A stretch of DNA of 64,000 bases from Pyrinomonadaceae bacterium (GTDB lineage: Bacteria > Acidobacteriota > Blastocatellia > Pyrinomonadales > Pyrinomonadaceae), in NCBI GenBank assembly GCA_019186825.1, contig JABARP010000017.1, positions 1-64,000 of the forward strand, in the 5' to 3' direction. Below the pieces are notes generated by a model that was given only the letters and a program-made list of their open reading frames with translations, had not been told where the DNA came from and made no database searches. The position numbers and the translations under genes are program-made. Numbering within the stretch: the first letter of the stretch is position 1; each line of letters opens with the position of its first letter. Shown here piece after piece: positions 43,849 to 53,481 of the stretch.

Positions 43849-45921
43849 TCATTTTCTTGGACGTAGTCCAAGTTCGCTATCGAGGCGCGCTAGAAAACGA
43901 GAGTAAGCGTACTCGACGTCTTCCTCAGAAAGCGTCTTCGTATCGCTTCGGTATTCGACGCGTATCGATACGGCACGCCTCCCCGGAGCGAGAGTTCCGC
44001 CTTCAAAAACGGAAACTAGATTGATGTCCTTGATCAGCTCTTCTCCCAACGAACGCGCAACCCGAAGGATGTCTGCAACCGATGGCGTGCGGCCAACCTC
44101 GACCGTAACGTCGCGTCGGACGGAAGGGAATTTCGCGATCGGCGTGTAACTCGTAATCTTCCGCTCTGCGGCTAGAGCGCTGCTCAGGTCGAGCTCCGCA
44201 ACATAAACGGGTTGGCGAAACTTGTACTTTGCTGCGATCTCTTCGGAAAGGCGGCCGACCGAGCCGACCTTTGCACCATCGATCGAAATAGCGGCTGCTT
44301 GCCCGGCTCGGAGATGCTTGACATCGGCGGCTTCGAACTCCGCGTTCACAACGCCGGCGGCTTCGAAGGCGGATTCTACCGCGCCTTTGATATCAAAAAA
44401 ATCCAGCGGCCGTTCGGCGGCTGCCTTGTCAGCAAGAACCTCGCCGCCCGACGCCGCGAACGCAAGTATTTCGCGTTCAGTCGGAAGCTCTCCGGGTTTT
44501 TCCGCAAGAAAGGCCTTGCCGATCTCAAACAGCTTAACGTCGCGGATCTGATGGTTATTGTTGAGTTTTACGCCGTCGAGCAGGCCGGGCAGAGCCGTCT
44601 GCCGCATACGGATCGCGTTCTCGATCACAGAATCTCGCAGAGTAACGGGCTGTGAAGGCTCCGCTGCGTCCAAACGTGGAACCGGTTCGAATACGTCGTC
44701 CCAGGCCGTGTCGATGAAGCTGTAAGAGAGAGCTTCGCTGTACCCGAGGTCGCGAAGGTATGTCCGGATCGCAGCTTTTCGCGGTTCGCCCGCCTGGAAT
44801 TCCCCGGCACCACGAGCCGCCGGAAGCTCTTCCTTGATATTCTCGTAACCCGCGTGGCGTGCGACCTCTTCGACGAGGTCCTCTTCGAGGGCGATATCGT
44901 AACGCCAGGACGGCGACGAATAGACGCGCGACCCATTCTCCTCACGGCTTTTAATGCCGAGCGAATCGAGTATCGCGACCGCATCAGGATCAGCCACGTC
45001 AAGGCCGGTCAAACGAGCCGTTGCCGCTGAAATATCGCCACACTCGATCTCGGGCGGATGTATCGGGGTTGGATAGATATCGATGAATTCACCCTTCTGC
45101 CCGCCCGCAAGTTCGACGATCAGGTTTGCGGCACGCTGCGATGCCCGAACGATATTGTCAATATCTACGCCGCGCTCGAAGCGATGGCTCGCCTCGCTGC
45201 CCATTACAAGCTTGCGTGCGAGCGTGCGTACGGAATCCGGCCGAAAATATGCGACCTCAAGAAGCACATTGACTGTCGAATCTGTAATACCCGAATCGCG
45301 GCCGCCCATTACGCCGCCGATCGCAACCGGTTTTTCCGCGTCGCAGACGACGAGCATCGTTTCATCGAACTTTCGCTCAACGTCGTCGAGCGTCACGAGT
45401 GTTTCGCCAGTCTTTGCCGGACGGACAATGATGCGTCCGCCTGCGAGTTTGTCGAGATCGAACGAGTGCATAGGCTGTCCGAGTTCGAGCATTACATAGT
45501 TCGTAATATCTGCAACGTTGTTGATCGAACGCTCGCCAAGTGCCTCCAGCCGTTCGACGAGCCAATCCGGCGAGGGCCCGACCTTAACGCCGCGGATGAT
45601 CCGGGCGGTGAAACGATAGCAGCGCGACGGATCGTCGATGCGGACGATGTCGTGAGCAAGCACCGGCGGCATCGGGATCTCCGGTTCGGGGTCGAATACG
45701 TCAAGAGCTCTGCCGGTCGCTGCTGCGAGCTCGCGTGCCACACCCAGATGAGAAAGGCAGTCGGGTCTGTTTGACGTGATATCGACGTCAAAGACCGTGT
45801 CATCACCATGACGCTCCATACCCTCGACGGCCAGCCCAACGCGCGTCAACGCGGCCGCCGTTTCTTCGGCGGAAAGATCAAGGTCGATAAGGTCCTTTAA
45901 CCAGTTGTAACTAATGTTCAT
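43849..45921 (-). CDS. pheT: Phenylalanyl-tRNA synthetase beta chain, short form without tRNA-binding OB domain
   Basis: A 690-residue protein, about 100 shorter than E. coli PheT. It starts [20 protein letters not shown] and passes straight from [17 protein letters not shown] to [19 protein letters not shown], so the EMAP/OB-fold domain that usually lies between is missing. The B3/B4 editing domain ([20 protein letters not shown]), B5 domain, core and C-terminal ferredoxin-like anticodon domain ([11 protein letters not shown]) are present. It forms the alpha2beta2 enzyme with PheS, encoded just upstream with a small zinc protein gene between. Confidence 0.95.
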   Translation of the reverse strand: MNISYNWLKDLIDLDLSAEETAAALTRVGLAVEGMERHGDDTVFDVDITSNRPDCLSHLGVARELAAATGRALDVFDPEPEIPMPPVLAHDIVRIDDPSRCYRFTARIIRGVKVGPSPDWLVERLEALGERSINNVADITNYVMLELGQPMHSFDLDKLAGGRIIVRPAKTGETLVTLDDVERKFDETMLVVCDAEKPVAIGGVMGGRDSGITDSTVNVLLEVAYFRPDSVRTLARKLVMGSEASHRFERGVDIDNIVRASQRAANLIVELAGGQKGEFIDIYPTPIHPPEIECGDISAATARLTGLDVADPDAVAILDSLGIKSREENGSRVYSSPSWRYDIALEEDLVEEVARHAGYENIKEELPAARGAGEFQAGEPRKAAIRTYLRDLGYSEALSYSFIDTAWDDVFEPVPRLDAAEPSQPVTLRDSVIENAIRMRQTALPGLLDGVKLNNNHQIRDVKLFEIGKAFLAEKPGELPTEREILAFAASGGEVLADKAAAERPLDFFDIKGAVESAFEAAGVVNAEFEAADVKHLRAGQAAAISIDGAKVGSVGRLSEEIAAKYKFRQPVYVAELDLSSALAAERKITSYTPIAKFPSVRRDVTVEVGRTPSVADILRVARSLGEELIKDINLVSVFEGGTLAPGRRAVSIRVEYRSDTKTLSEEDVEYAYSRFLARLDSELGLRPRK

Positions 45922-45924
45922 TTG

Positions 45925-46179
45925 CTAAAACCAGTGCGATCGCATCCTTCGCAGAAATTCATCGTTGATCGGATATCCGGAATTCGATCCGATAACAGAA
46001 TCGATGCCGCATTTCGGACAAAGTGCACAACTGTCATCCGAGTCGATCCATTCGTGGATCTCAGTCGGCTTATAGATGTTCAAACAATAGAAGCATCCAA
46101 CAATATTGCTCGAAAGGATCTCCTCACGATGGTTGCTCGAGTGTTTGTGAGCGGATATTACCGGGTCGAAACTATCCAC
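45925..46179 (-). CDS. Small zinc-binding protein between pheS and pheT
   Basis: An 84-residue protein opening with GTG directly after the pheS TAG, with no base between, so translation is tightly coupled. It has two CxxC pairs (GCFYCLNIYKPTEIHEWID and ALCPKCGIDSVIGS) that should hold one zinc. The SGYPINDEFLRRM tail is conserved in a widespread family of unnamed cytoplasmic proteins. It ends 3 nt before pheT. Function unknown. Confidence 0.8.
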   Translation of the reverse strand: MDSFDPVISAHKHSSNHREEILSSNIVGCFYCLNIYKPTEIHEWIDSDDSCALCPKCGIDSVIGSNSGYPINDEFLRRMRSHWF

Positions 46180-47289
46180 CTATCCAAACTGCTCCAGAAA
46201 CCGTACATCATTCTCAAAAAGATGCCTGATGTCGTCGATGGAATACATAAGCGCGGCCATACGTTCGAGTCCGAAGCCGAATGCGAATCCTGAGTACACG
46301 GTCGGGTCAACACCACAGGCCTTGAGGACATTTGGATGCACCATTCCTGAGCCACCAAGTTCGATCCAACCCGAACCCTTACAAGGACGACACCTTTCGC
46401 CATCGAGCTTTCCTGTTCCATGACATTTGAAGCAAGAAAAGTCGAATTCTGCCGAAGGTTCCGTAAAAGGAAAGTATGATGGTCGAAATCGAGTAACGGT
46501 ATCTTCACCAAAAAGACGTTTAAGCCATTCGGTAACTGTGCCTTTTAGATGAGCCATCGTGATGCCCTTATCGACGCAAAGACCTTCGATCTGGTGGAAC
46601 ATCGGTACATGCGTCATATCTGGTGTATCTCGACGAAAGACCTTACCCGGCGCGATGATGCGTATCGGTACGCCTCGACGCTCCATTGCTCTGATTTGCA
46701 CCGTCGAGGTCTGCGAGCGCAATGCAAAACCATCGGTCGTGTAGAACGTATCCTGAGATTCGCGTGCAGGATGACCTTCAGGAATGTTCAATGCGTCGAA
46801 ATTGTAGTAGTCCGTCTCGATCTCGCGGTCATCCTCGATCGAATATCCCATCGAGACGAAGATCTCTTCGATCCGCTGGCGAACGATCGTGATCGGATGG
46901 AGCGTGCCACGCTTCACGCGTCGACCAGGAATAGTCACGTCGATGCGTTCGGCCTCGGTCTTCGCCTCAAGAACGGCGGCTTTTAAGCGGTTCTCGGCAG
47001 CATCGAGGCGTTCGACGATCGAGCGCTCGACCGACTGGACGAACTGGCCGAATTCGCCTCGTTGCTCTGGCGAAACCTTGCCGATAAGCTTCTTCGCTTC
47101 GGCCAGCAGACTCTTCTTGCCCGTATGGCGGACACGCAGAGTACCAACCTCGCTCAACAACGCGCCGGCATCTTCGCCGTTGAGTGTTGGCTGGTCGTCA
47201 AATTTTTCAAATTCGCCATCGAAAGCCGCCTTTGCGGCTTCGACAGTCGCTCTTTCTTCGATCATATAGAGTGTTGTCTTCGGCGTCAT
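46180..47289 (-). CDS. pheS: Phenylalanyl-tRNA synthetase alpha chain with DnaJ-like zinc motifs
   Basis: A 369-residue protein. An N-terminal coiled coil precedes the class II catalytic core, with [60 protein letters not shown] and GFGLERM (motif 3). Within the core, between the SAEFD strand and GMVHPNVL, an extra loop carries CFKCHGTG and CRPCKGSG. These are two CxxCxGxG motifs like those in the DnaJ zinc domain, which E. coli PheS lacks. It charges tRNA-Phe with phenylalanine together with PheT. Confidence 0.95.
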   Translation of the reverse strand: MTPKTTLYMIEERATVEAAKAAFDGEFEKFDDQPTLNGEDAGALLSEVGTLRVRHTGKKSLLAEAKKLIGKVSPEQRGEFGQFVQSVERSIVERLDAAENRLKAAVLEAKTEAERIDVTIPGRRVKRGTLHPITIVRQRIEEIFVSMGYSIEDDREIETDYYNFDALNIPEGHPARESQDTFYTTDGFALRSQTSTVQIRAMERRGVPIRIIAPGKVFRRDTPDMTHVPMFHQIEGLCVDKGITMAHLKGTVTEWLKRLFGEDTVTRFRPSYFPFTEPSAEFDFSCFKCHGTGKLDGERCRPCKGSGWIELGGSGMVHPNVLKACGVDPTVYSGFAFGFGLERMAALMYSIDDIRHLFENDVRFLEQFG

Positions 47290-47454
47290 GGAAGCCTAAG
47301 GACACTGAAAACAGAATATATTAGCAATAATCACGGAAAACCGTAAATTTGCGGCACTGAAGCGGCACCACGACGTGTCTTCGTTCCGCAGAAATAACTC
47401 TGTTATCATCGTGAGAGAAAATTCCAATACTTCTATTGTTGAGAGATCCCCTAA

Positions 47455-48489
47455 ATGAAAGCGATCGTAAAAAGCAAAGCTGAACCCGGACTGTGGATCG
47501 AGGATGTTCCCGAACCGAAATTGACCATCAACGACGTGATGATCCGTGTAAAACGCGGCGGCATCTGCGGCACAGACCTTCATATTTACAACTGGGACGA
47601 ATGGGCACAGAACACGATCAAGGTTCCGACGACGATCGGGCACGAATTCGTTGGCGAGATCGTTGATATCGGCTCGAACGTTGTTGATTTCGCCGTTGGC
47701 GACATCGTAAGTGCCGAAGGACACCTGGTCTGCGGCCGCTGTCGTAACTGCATGGCGGGCCAGCGTGCTTTGTGCGCCAACACGCGCGGCATCGGCGTCA
47801 ATACGAATGGCGGGTTTGCGGAATACATCGCCGTTCCGGTCACGAACATCTGGAAACACAAGCCTGACATCGACCTCGACGTTGCAGCGATCTTCGACCC
47901 GTTCGGGAATGCGGTTCACACAGCGTTGGCGTTCGAGGTCTTCGGCGAGGACGTTCTGATCACGGGGGCCGGCCCGATCGGCATCATGGCCGCCGCGGTT
48001 GCAAGACACGCCGGTGCACGCCACATCGTTATCGCCGACATCAACGAATTTCGCCTAGACCTCGCGCGCAAGATGGGTAACGTAACCGTCGCGGTCAACG
48101 TTTCAAAGCGTTCGATCAAGGACGTGCAGGAAGAACTCGGGATGAAAGAGGGCTTTGACGTCGGGTTTGAGATGTCGGGCGTTCCGAGCGCGTTCAAAGA
48201 TATGATCGACAATATGTTCCACGGCGGCCGCATCGCGATGCTCGGCATTCCGAACAAAGATTTCGCCATCGACTGGAACAAGATCGTCTTCAATATGCTC
48301 CACATCAAAGGCATCTACGGACGCCAGATGTACGAGACCTGGTACCAGATGTCCAACCTCCTCGACGCCGGCGTCGACATCTCCCCCGTCGTCACCCACC
48401 GCTATTCCTACAAAGACTTCGAACACGGCTTCGAAGCCATCAAAGAAGGAAACTGCGGCAAGGTCGTGCTAGACTTCGAGGAGATATAA
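47455..48489 (+). CDS. tdh: L-threonine 3-dehydrogenase
   Basis: A 344-residue zinc alcohol dehydrogenase-family protein. It has the catalytic zinc motif [23 protein letters not shown], the structural zinc cysteines in [25 protein letters not shown], and the NAD fold [14 protein letters not shown]. It oxidises threonine to 2-amino-3-ketobutyrate, which Kbl (50416) cleaves to glycine and acetyl-CoA. In other genomes tdh and kbl are neighbours; here 1.9 kb of foreign DNA separates them, bounded by a second copy of the tdh tail at 50093-50155. Confidence 0.96.
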   Translation: MKAIVKSKAEPGLWIEDVPEPKLTINDVMIRVKRGGICGTDLHIYNWDEWAQNTIKVPTTIGHEFVGEIVDIGSNVVDFAVGDIVSAEGHLVCGRCRNCMAGQRALCANTRGIGVNTNGGFAEYIAVPVTNIWKHKPDIDLDVAAIFDPFGNAVHTALAFEVFGEDVLITGAGPIGIMAAAVARHAGARHIVIADINEFRLDLARKMGNVTVAVNVSKRSIKDVQEELGMKEGFDVGFEMSGVPSAFKDMIDNMFHGGRIAMLGIPNKDFAIDWNKIVFNMLHIKGIYGRQMYETWYQMSNLLDAGVDISPVVTHRYSYKDFEHGFEAIKEGNCGKVVLDFEEI

Positions 48490-48496
48490 CAGGATT

Positions 48497-49711
48497 ATGC
48501 CGCTAATTTCTATTTGGGATACAAACCCGGACGCGATACTTGAATTTTCGATCGAGCAACTACTGGCAACAGCTGGCGACGGTCATTTACTCGATGAGTC
48601 GGAATGTTCGCGCGAACTTCGACTTTTCTTCTCTCAGGTTTCAAGCGAGAAGCTCGGCGAATATGCCGATCAATGTTTGACTCGGCGATTTGACGGCAAT
48701 GGCAAGGTGCTCCAGGACATAGTTAATGAGCTTGGTCGTCGCCTTGACTACGATGTGGACAATGGCCGCTATCAGGGAACGCGGAACGCCGTGGGGAATG
48801 ACGGTCTCTGGCGCAGTCCGGAGAATCACACGCTCCTGATTGAAGTGAAAACGACAGACACTTACAGCATCTCCGTCGATACCATCGCCAATTACCGTGA
48901 CAATTTAGTGTCGACTTCCAATATCTCCGGTGAAAATTCGATGTTGCTTGTTGTGGGTAGGTACGACACTGGGCAGCTAGAAGCACAGGTTCGCGGGTCG
49001 CGTCACGCTTGGGACATGCGTTTGATTAGTGTCGACTCACTGATTAGCCTGGTTCGTCTCAAGGAGAATACGGAAGATGCAGTAACAGCAGAGAAGATCC
49101 GTAGCGTTCTTATACCGATGGAATACACACGATTGGACCGCCTTGTGGACGTATTGTTCACCGCCGCTCAAGATGTCGAAGCCGTCGTCGAGAATGAGAG
49201 TCGCCCGGAAGCGGAGAGCAACGATTCCAATGAATCCACATTCGTTCAGGACCGTACGGACTTGACGTTAATAGATTCAATGCGTGCCAGCATTCTTCGT
49301 AGTGTAGAGCGGTCGAGCGGAGCGAAGCTGATAAAGAAAAGTCGTGCGCTATATTCCTCTAGCGATCGATCAATCGGTGTTGCTTGCACGGTATCCAAGT
49401 TCTATGCGGAGAAAAACGTTAAGTATTGGTATGCACATCATACTCCTTGGCAGGAGTTCCTAGAGAGGGTGACGAGTGGGTTTTTGGCACTGGGTTGCGT
49501 GGACGCGAACTTTGCTTTCCTCCTGCCCTTCGATGTTTTAGGTGAGAAACTTCCTCACCTAAATACGACAATAAGAAACGGAAAAACCTACTGGCATATC
49601 CATATAACAAATCCTGAGCCGAATTTTTATCAAATGTTGGTTCCGCGGACAGGGGAACACCTTGACCTGACGCCGTTTACGATTCAACTGGTGAACGACA
49701 GCCAGGCGTAA
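48497..49711 (+). CDS. Orphan PD-(D/E)XK nuclease-like protein (candidate defence gene)
   Basis: A 404-residue protein starting 7 nt after tdh. Residues 72-140 hold a restriction-endonuclease-like core: a helix IVNELGRRLDYDVDNG, then GNDGLW (Asp102) and LLIEVKTTD (Glu116, Lys118), giving D-x13-ExK. An N-terminal helical domain (1-70) and a C-terminal mixed domain (260-400, with HHTPWQEFLERV and HIHITNPEPN) are not recognised. There is no methyltransferase or helicase partner. Its location as inserted cargo supports a stand-alone defence or mobile-element role, but this is inference. The next ORF starts immediately after its stop. Confidence 0.7.
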   Translation: MPLISIWDTNPDAILEFSIEQLLATAGDGHLLDESECSRELRLFFSQVSSEKLGEYADQCLTRRFDGNGKVLQDIVNELGRRLDYDVDNGRYQGTRNAVGNDGLWRSPENHTLLIEVKTTDTYSISVDTIANYRDNLVSTSNISGENSMLLVVGRYDTGQLEAQVRGSRHAWDMRLISVDSLISLVRLKENTEDAVTAEKIRSVLIPMEYTRLDRLVDVLFTAAQDVEAVVENESRPEAESNDSNESTFVQDRTDLTLIDSMRASILRSVERSSGAKLIKKSRALYSSSDRSIGVACTVSKFYAEKNVKYWYAHHTPWQEFLERVTSGFLALGCVDANFAFLLPFDVLGEKLPHLNTTIRNGKTYWHIHITNPEPNFYQMLVPRTGEHLDLTPFTIQLVNDSQA

Positions 49712-49885
49712 ATGAATCGACTAAAACATGCAAACGTTGTGGAGATCAGAAAGAAATCGCTCTCATCGCTTGTCGGATCGATCATTTCGGGCGAGAATCG
49801 CTTGCGGCAGCGGGGAATCGACGAGATCGCTAAAAAATTCGATAGATCACGCGAAAGTTTGTTAATTCGAGGAAAAAGTCGATAA
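49712..49885 (+). CDS. Possible 57-residue coupled small protein
   Basis: The ATG directly follows the TAA of the nuclease gene with no base between. The predicted peptide (MNRLKHANVVEIRKKSLSSL, then GENRLRQRGIDEIAKKFD) is basic and helical. The last 17 codons lie inside the A-tract tandem repeat, so the ORF may be fortuitous or truncated. No family recognised. Confidence 0.3.
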   Translation: MNRLKHANVVEIRKKSLSSLVGSIISGENRLRQRGIDEIAKKFDRSRESLLIRGKSR

Positions 49886-49990
49886 TTCAGGCGAAAGTTC
49901 GATATTTCAGAGAAAAATTGGAAATAACAGAGAAAAATCGCAAATAACAAACAAAAGTTACAGATAACAAACGAAAGTTCTAATATTTCA
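49832..49990 (+). repeat. Degenerate 19-22-bp tandem repeat with phased A-tracts
   Basis: About eight imperfect units of the form AAAAnTTCGATAATTCAnnG, each starting with a run of 3-6 A. The A-tracts recur about every 20 bp, two helical turns, so the DNA should be intrinsically curved. It lies between the nuclease gene and the tdh tail remnant and is far more AT-rich than its surroundings. Confidence 0.75.
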
Positions 49991-49992
49991 TG

Positions 49993-50062
49993 TCAGAACC
50001 GGGAGCGATAGCGACTGGGTTCCAAGCCCGAGTCAGGACCGCGACCGATAGCGACTGGGTTC
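49993..50062 (+). repeat. Two direct 30-bp repeats with CGATAGCGACTGGGTTC
   Basis: Copies at 49993-50022 and 50033-50062, with a 40-bp period. Each has short inverted ends (GAACC or GGACC against GGGTTC) and an internal GCGATAGCG-like palindrome. They look like a dispersed intergenic repeat. Confidence 0.7.
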
Positions 50063-50092
50063 TTCTGCTTCTTGCAGCGTGATATCCAAAAA

Positions 50093-50155
50093 AACTTCAA
50101 CACCATAAAAGAAGGCAACTGCGGCAAGGTTGTTCTTGATTTTGAGGAGATCTAG
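50093..50155 (+). pseudogene. Detached second copy of the tdh 3' end
   Basis: The 20 codons plus stop encode [20 protein letters not shown]. 17 of 20 residues match the Tdh C terminus encoded at 48427-48489. Over the last 17 codons including the stop there are nine base differences, every one synonymous (for example GTC/GTT, CTA/CTT, TAA/TAG). No start or gene body accompanies it. This is best explained as the original tdh end, pushed away when a cassette carrying its own orthologous tdh tail plus nuclease gene was inserted, or the reverse. Confidence 0.92.
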
Positions 50156-50187
50156 GCAACGGCTCTGCCGCCGTTCATTCAAACGAC

Positions 50188-50412
50188 ATGGCCAAGCAAT
50201 ATTTCAACAACCCGAACGCAGCGGAAAAGTCCCCGAGCGGATGTTTGTTTGTGCTTCTGCTCCTGTGGCTGCTGCTCGCCGGGAGCACATTGGTCGTTAT
50301 TTTCCGTGGCGAAGGCTGGGGAATATTGGCTCTCAACCTCGGGTTGCTAGCCGTGGTAACCTTAGGGATCAAATTTATTCGTCGATTGGGGGTTTGGGTA
50401 AGTTCGCGTTAG
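50188..50412 (+). CDS. Small membrane protein upstream of kbl
   Basis: A 74-residue protein with two hydrophobic helices (residues 19-39 and 45-66). It ends 3 nt before the kbl start on the same strand. No family recognised. It probably lay directly between tdh and kbl before the insertion. Confidence 0.55.
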   Translation: MAKQYFNNPNAAEKSPSGCLFVLLLLWLLLAGSTLVVIFRGEGWGILALNLGLLAVVTLGIKFIRRLGVWVSSR

Positions 50413-50415
50413 CAT

Positions 50416-51615
50416 ATGTATTCAAATTTCAAACAACATTTAGAAGCAACTATTAGCGAGATTAGGGACGCGGGGCTTTATAAGTCGGAGCGTGTGATCG
50501 ACGGGCCGCAGGATGCGCGGATCGAGGTTGGCGGCCGCGAGGTCCTCAACATGTGCGCGAATAATTACCTGGGATTGTCGGATGATCCGATCGTCATTGA
50601 CGCGGCACGCAAAAGCCTCGACGAATGGGGCTATGGCTTGTCGAGCGTTCGGTTCATCTGCGGGACGCAGGCTATTCACAAAGAACTCGAAGAGAAGATC
50701 AGCGAATTCTTAGGCACCGAGGACACCATTCTCTACACAAGCTGCTTCGACGCAAACGGCGGTCTGTTCGAGACGCTCCTGGGCGAAGAAGATGCCGTCA
50801 TTTCCGATGAACTAAATCACGCGAGCATCATCGACGGCGTCAGGCTGTGCAAGGCTCAGCGTTTTCGCTACAAGAACAGCGATATGGCAGACCTCGAAGC
50901 AAAACTAGTCGAAGCGAAAGCCGCACGATTCAAGATGATCGCAACGGACGGCGTGTTCTCGATGGATGGTTATATTGCGAATCTGCCCGCGATCTGCGAC
51001 CTTGCCGAAAAGCACGATGCACTCGTGATGGTCGATGATTCGCACGCCGTTGGCTTTATGGGCAAGAGCGGCAGAGGGACTCACGAACATCACAACGTCA
51101 TGGATCGAGTTGACGTCATCACCGGCACGCTCGGCAAGGCTCTTGGTGGGGCAAGCGGCGGATATGCAAGCGGCAAAAAAGAGATGATCGAACTCCTCAG
51201 ACAGCGTTCGCGTCCGTATCTGTTCAGCAATTCGGTCGCACCGCCGATCGTCGCGGCGTCGATCGCTGCGTTGGATAATCTAATGGCTTCGACCGCCTTG
51301 CGCGACCGCCTGATGGAGAACACAAAGTATTTTCGCGAGAAGATCGCGTCGATCGGGCTTGACGTTTTGCCGGGCGAGCATCCGATAGTGCCAGTGATGT
51401 TCGGCGAGGCACGGCCGGCGGTTCAAATGGCGGAAGTCCTGCTTGCAAAAGGCGTGTATGTGATCCCGTTCTCGTTCCCGGTCGTACCGAAAGGCAAGGC
51501 GAGGATCAGAACGCAAGTGTCTGCGGCACATTCGAAAGAGGACCTGGATTTTGCGGTTGAAAAATTCGCGGAGGCTAAGGCCGAATTGGGGATCGGGAAG
51601 AGTGTGTCAGCCTAA
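50416..51615 (+). CDS. kbl: Glycine C-acetyltransferase (2-amino-3-ketobutyrate CoA ligase)
   Basis: A 399-residue alpha-oxoamine synthase. It has [43 protein letters not shown], and the PLP lysine in [14 protein letters not shown]. It splits 2-amino-3-ketobutyrate, the Tdh product, into glycine and acetyl-CoA. Biotin synthase BioF is a relative, but the GTQ and NYLGL contexts and the nearby tdh favour Kbl. Confidence 0.95.
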   Translation: MYSNFKQHLEATISEIRDAGLYKSERVIDGPQDARIEVGGREVLNMCANNYLGLSDDPIVIDAARKSLDEWGYGLSSVRFICGTQAIHKELEEKISEFLGTEDTILYTSCFDANGGLFETLLGEEDAVISDELNHASIIDGVRLCKAQRFRYKNSDMADLEAKLVEAKAARFKMIATDGVFSMDGYIANLPAICDLAEKHDALVMVDDSHAVGFMGKSGRGTHEHHNVMDRVDVITGTLGKALGGASGGYASGKKEMIELLRQRSRPYLFSNSVAPPIVAASIAALDNLMASTALRDRLMENTKYFREKIASIGLDVLPGEHPIVPVMFGEARPAVQMAEVLLAKGVYVIPFSFPVVPKGKARIRTQVSAAHSKEDLDFAVEKFAEAKAELGIGKSVSA

Positions 51616-52019
51616 GATGGCCACCGTATTCTTAACCGTTCGACGCTCCAAAGGGTGAGCTGAATAAGGAAGCATATGGCGACTACGCTCAGGACGACTT
51701 TTGTTCCGAACCCACCGACCGGGCCGCAGGCAGGATCAATCGCGGCGCTCGAGGCGTACCAGCCCGGGCTTATAGCAAGGGCGGAAGCTGCTAATAGCAA
51801 GATCACTATTCCCTTGAAGCGGCGAAGGAAGAAAATCACTATCGTGCCGACACCTAATACGATGGCAGGCCAATGCAATGCTCGAAGGTAGGCGAGGTGT
51901 TCGGCTTCAACCTGATCGGCCGAAACACCCTCGGCAAGGGTGCATGAAAGAACCGCCCCGCTAAAAAAGATCAACAGCGAGGCGCTCGAGATTCCCTTAA
52001 ATAACCTTTCGAAGGTCAT
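51612..52019 (-). CDS. Four-helix membrane protein resembling haem A synthase/COX15 in pattern
   Basis: 135 residues from the ATG at 52019, 7 nt after the rplT stop on the same strand. There are four hydrophobic helices; the first loop has a His ([16 protein letters not shown]), and a Cys pair lies across the sequence ([16 protein letters not shown]). Too short for CtaA. Function unknown. It overlaps the kbl end by 4 nt on the opposite strand. Confidence 0.55.
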   Translation of the reverse strand: MTFERLFKGISSASLLIFFSGAVLSCTLAEGVSADQVEAEHLAYLRALHWPAIVLGVGTIVIFFLRRFKGIVILLLAASALAISPGWYASSAAIDPACGPVGGFGTKVVLSVVAICFLIQLTLWSVERLRIRWPS

Positions 52020-52026
52020 TTCTTCA

Positions 52027-52398
52027 TTAGGCCGCAGCTTGCTTACCCAATGCGTCCTTCGCCTGTCCCACAACCGCCGCGAAAGCCTCAGGCTGTTTTA
52101 CGGCCATATCGGCCAGGACCTTACGGTCGAGTTCGATCTCGGCGAGGTTAAGGCCGTGAATGAACTGCGAATACTTTATGTCATTCAGGCGGCACGCCGC
52201 ATTGATGCGGACGATCCAAAGTTTGCGGAAGTCGCGCTTCTTAAGCTTGCGGCCCGTATAGGCGAAATTCAGTGCACGCTCGACCGATTCTTTCGCTGAG
52301 CGATAGAGTTTTGATTTTGTTCCGCGATAGCCTTTGGCTAAAGCTAATATCTTTTTGCGTTTTTCGGTACGCTTATTACCACGTTTTGCTCTTGGCAT
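52027..52398 (-). CDS. rplT: 50S ribosomal protein L20
   Basis: 123 residues, typical length. [20 protein letters not shown] and the core [18 protein letters not shown] are diagnostic. It binds 23S rRNA early in large-subunit assembly. Last gene of the conserved thrS-infC-rpmI-rplT cluster; the 139-nt gap before it could carry an L20 leader site, though none was recognised. Confidence 0.97.
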   Translation of the reverse strand: MPRAKRGNKRTEKRKKILALAKGYRGTKSKLYRSAKESVERALNFAYTGRKLKKRDFRKLWIVRINAACRLNDIKYSQFIHGLNLAEIELDRKVLADMAVKQPEAFAAVVGQAKDALGKQAAA

Positions 52399-52537
52399 AA
52401 TTCCTCCAATTGCGGAATGCTGGATGCGAAATGCCGGATCTCATGACCCGACGTCAATTCGACGAATATTCCTGCTTCCGATGTATAAAAGTTCACTTCA
52501 ACGTCATCGGCAAACTGCCGAAAGGACGCCGTAATTT

Positions 52538-52741
52538 CTAGTCGCGGCCGTAGGGAAGCATCTTCTCAACGCGCTTCTGGTCGCCTTCGGAGACAAGCAC
52601 ATCAATATCGAGATTGCGCTTTCTCTTGTTCGTCTTCTTCGTCAAAATATGACGCGCATGGCTGTGGCCGCGTTTGAATTTGCCCGTCGCTGTCGAGCGA
52701 AAACGCTTTGCTGCGCCTTTGTGTGTCTTAAGTTTCGGCAT
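52538..52741 (-). CDS. rpmI: 50S ribosomal protein L35
   Basis: 67 residues. [20 protein letters not shown] and [18 protein letters not shown] are the L35 signature. Between infC and rplT, as in most bacteria. Confidence 0.97.
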   Translation of the reverse strand: MPKLKTHKGAAKRFRSTATGKFKRGHSHARHILTKKTNKRKRNLDIDVLVSEGDQKRVEKMLPYGRD

Positions 52742-52769
52742 AAAAATCTAACTCCTTACAATAAAAATC

Positions 52770-53459
52770 TTAAAAGATGTCGTCTTCGTCGTCCTCTGTC
52801 TTCGGCTTTTCAACCTTTGGAGCAGTGGGCTTTGCGGCCTTCTTCGGCTTTTCGACCTCATCGCCCTTATTCGGAGCGACGGAAGTGTGCTTCGTGATGG
52901 CGGCCTTGCTCTTCTTTGGGGCAAGGATCGTGAACATCTGATAACCTTCCATCTTTGGTGCGACCTCGATATCGCCGTACTCCGCAAGCTCGGTCGTCAG
53001 ACGGGCGAGGATCTTCGCTCCCAGTTCGCGGTGCGTCATTTCGCGTCCGCGGAATGCAATGGCGGCCCGAACCTTGTCACCCTCAGAGAGCCAACGTTTG
53101 GCATTGTCCCGACGGTATTCGTAGTCGTGGTCATCGGTTCCGGGGCGAAACTTGATCTCTTTGACCTGCACCGTCACCTGCTTCTTCTTCGCTTCGTGAG
53201 CCTTTTTCTTTTGCTCATAAAGGAATTTGCCGTAGTCGATGATCTTACAAACCGGCGGTTTCGCGTTGGATGCGATCTCAACAAGGTCGAGACCGCGATT
53301 CCGTGCTTCCTGGATCGCGTCCCGCGTGTCCATAAGACCGAGCGTTCCGCCGTCTTCGAGGACTACGCGAACCGAAGGAACGCGAATGCGTTCGTTTGTC
53401 CGGTGCTGCGGCTCACGAAACCGCGGCTTGAATCTATTTCCACCAAATCTTCTTGCGAT
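52770..53459 (-). CDS. infC: Translation initiation factor IF-3, probable ATC start
   Basis: 229 residues if begun at the ATC at 53459, four nt after an AGGAGG ribosome-binding site. An ATG start at 53333 would remove the conserved beginning of the N domain (RTNERIRVPSVRVVLEDGG), which is in frame upstream. No ATG, GTG or TTG lies between the in-frame stop and this region, so a rare AUC codon, like the AUU of E. coli infC, is the simplest reading and would allow IF-3 autoregulation. The linker (DYGKFLYEQKKKAHEAKKKQ) and C domain are intact. The C-terminal tail is an unusual Lys/Glu/Asp-rich extension. Confidence 0.93.
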   Translation of the reverse strand: MARRFGGNRFKPRFREPQHRTNERIRVPSVRVVLEDGGTLGLMDTRDAIQEARNRGLDLVEIASNAKPPVCKIIDYGKFLYEQKKKAHEAKKKQVTVQVKEIKFRPGTDDHDYEYRRDNAKRWLSEGDKVRAAIAFRGREMTHRELGAKILARLTTELAEYGDIEVAPKMEGYQMFTILAPKKSKAAITKHTSVAPNKGDEVEKPKKAAKPTAPKVEKPKTEDDEDDIF

Positions 53460-53481
53460 AACGCCTCCTTTTGTCTATATC

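Noticed and set aside
49832..49990. A CRISPR array or a simple replication origin
   Set aside because: The units are contiguous and degenerate with no spacers. There is no replication protein gene nearby, so an origin is only a remote option.
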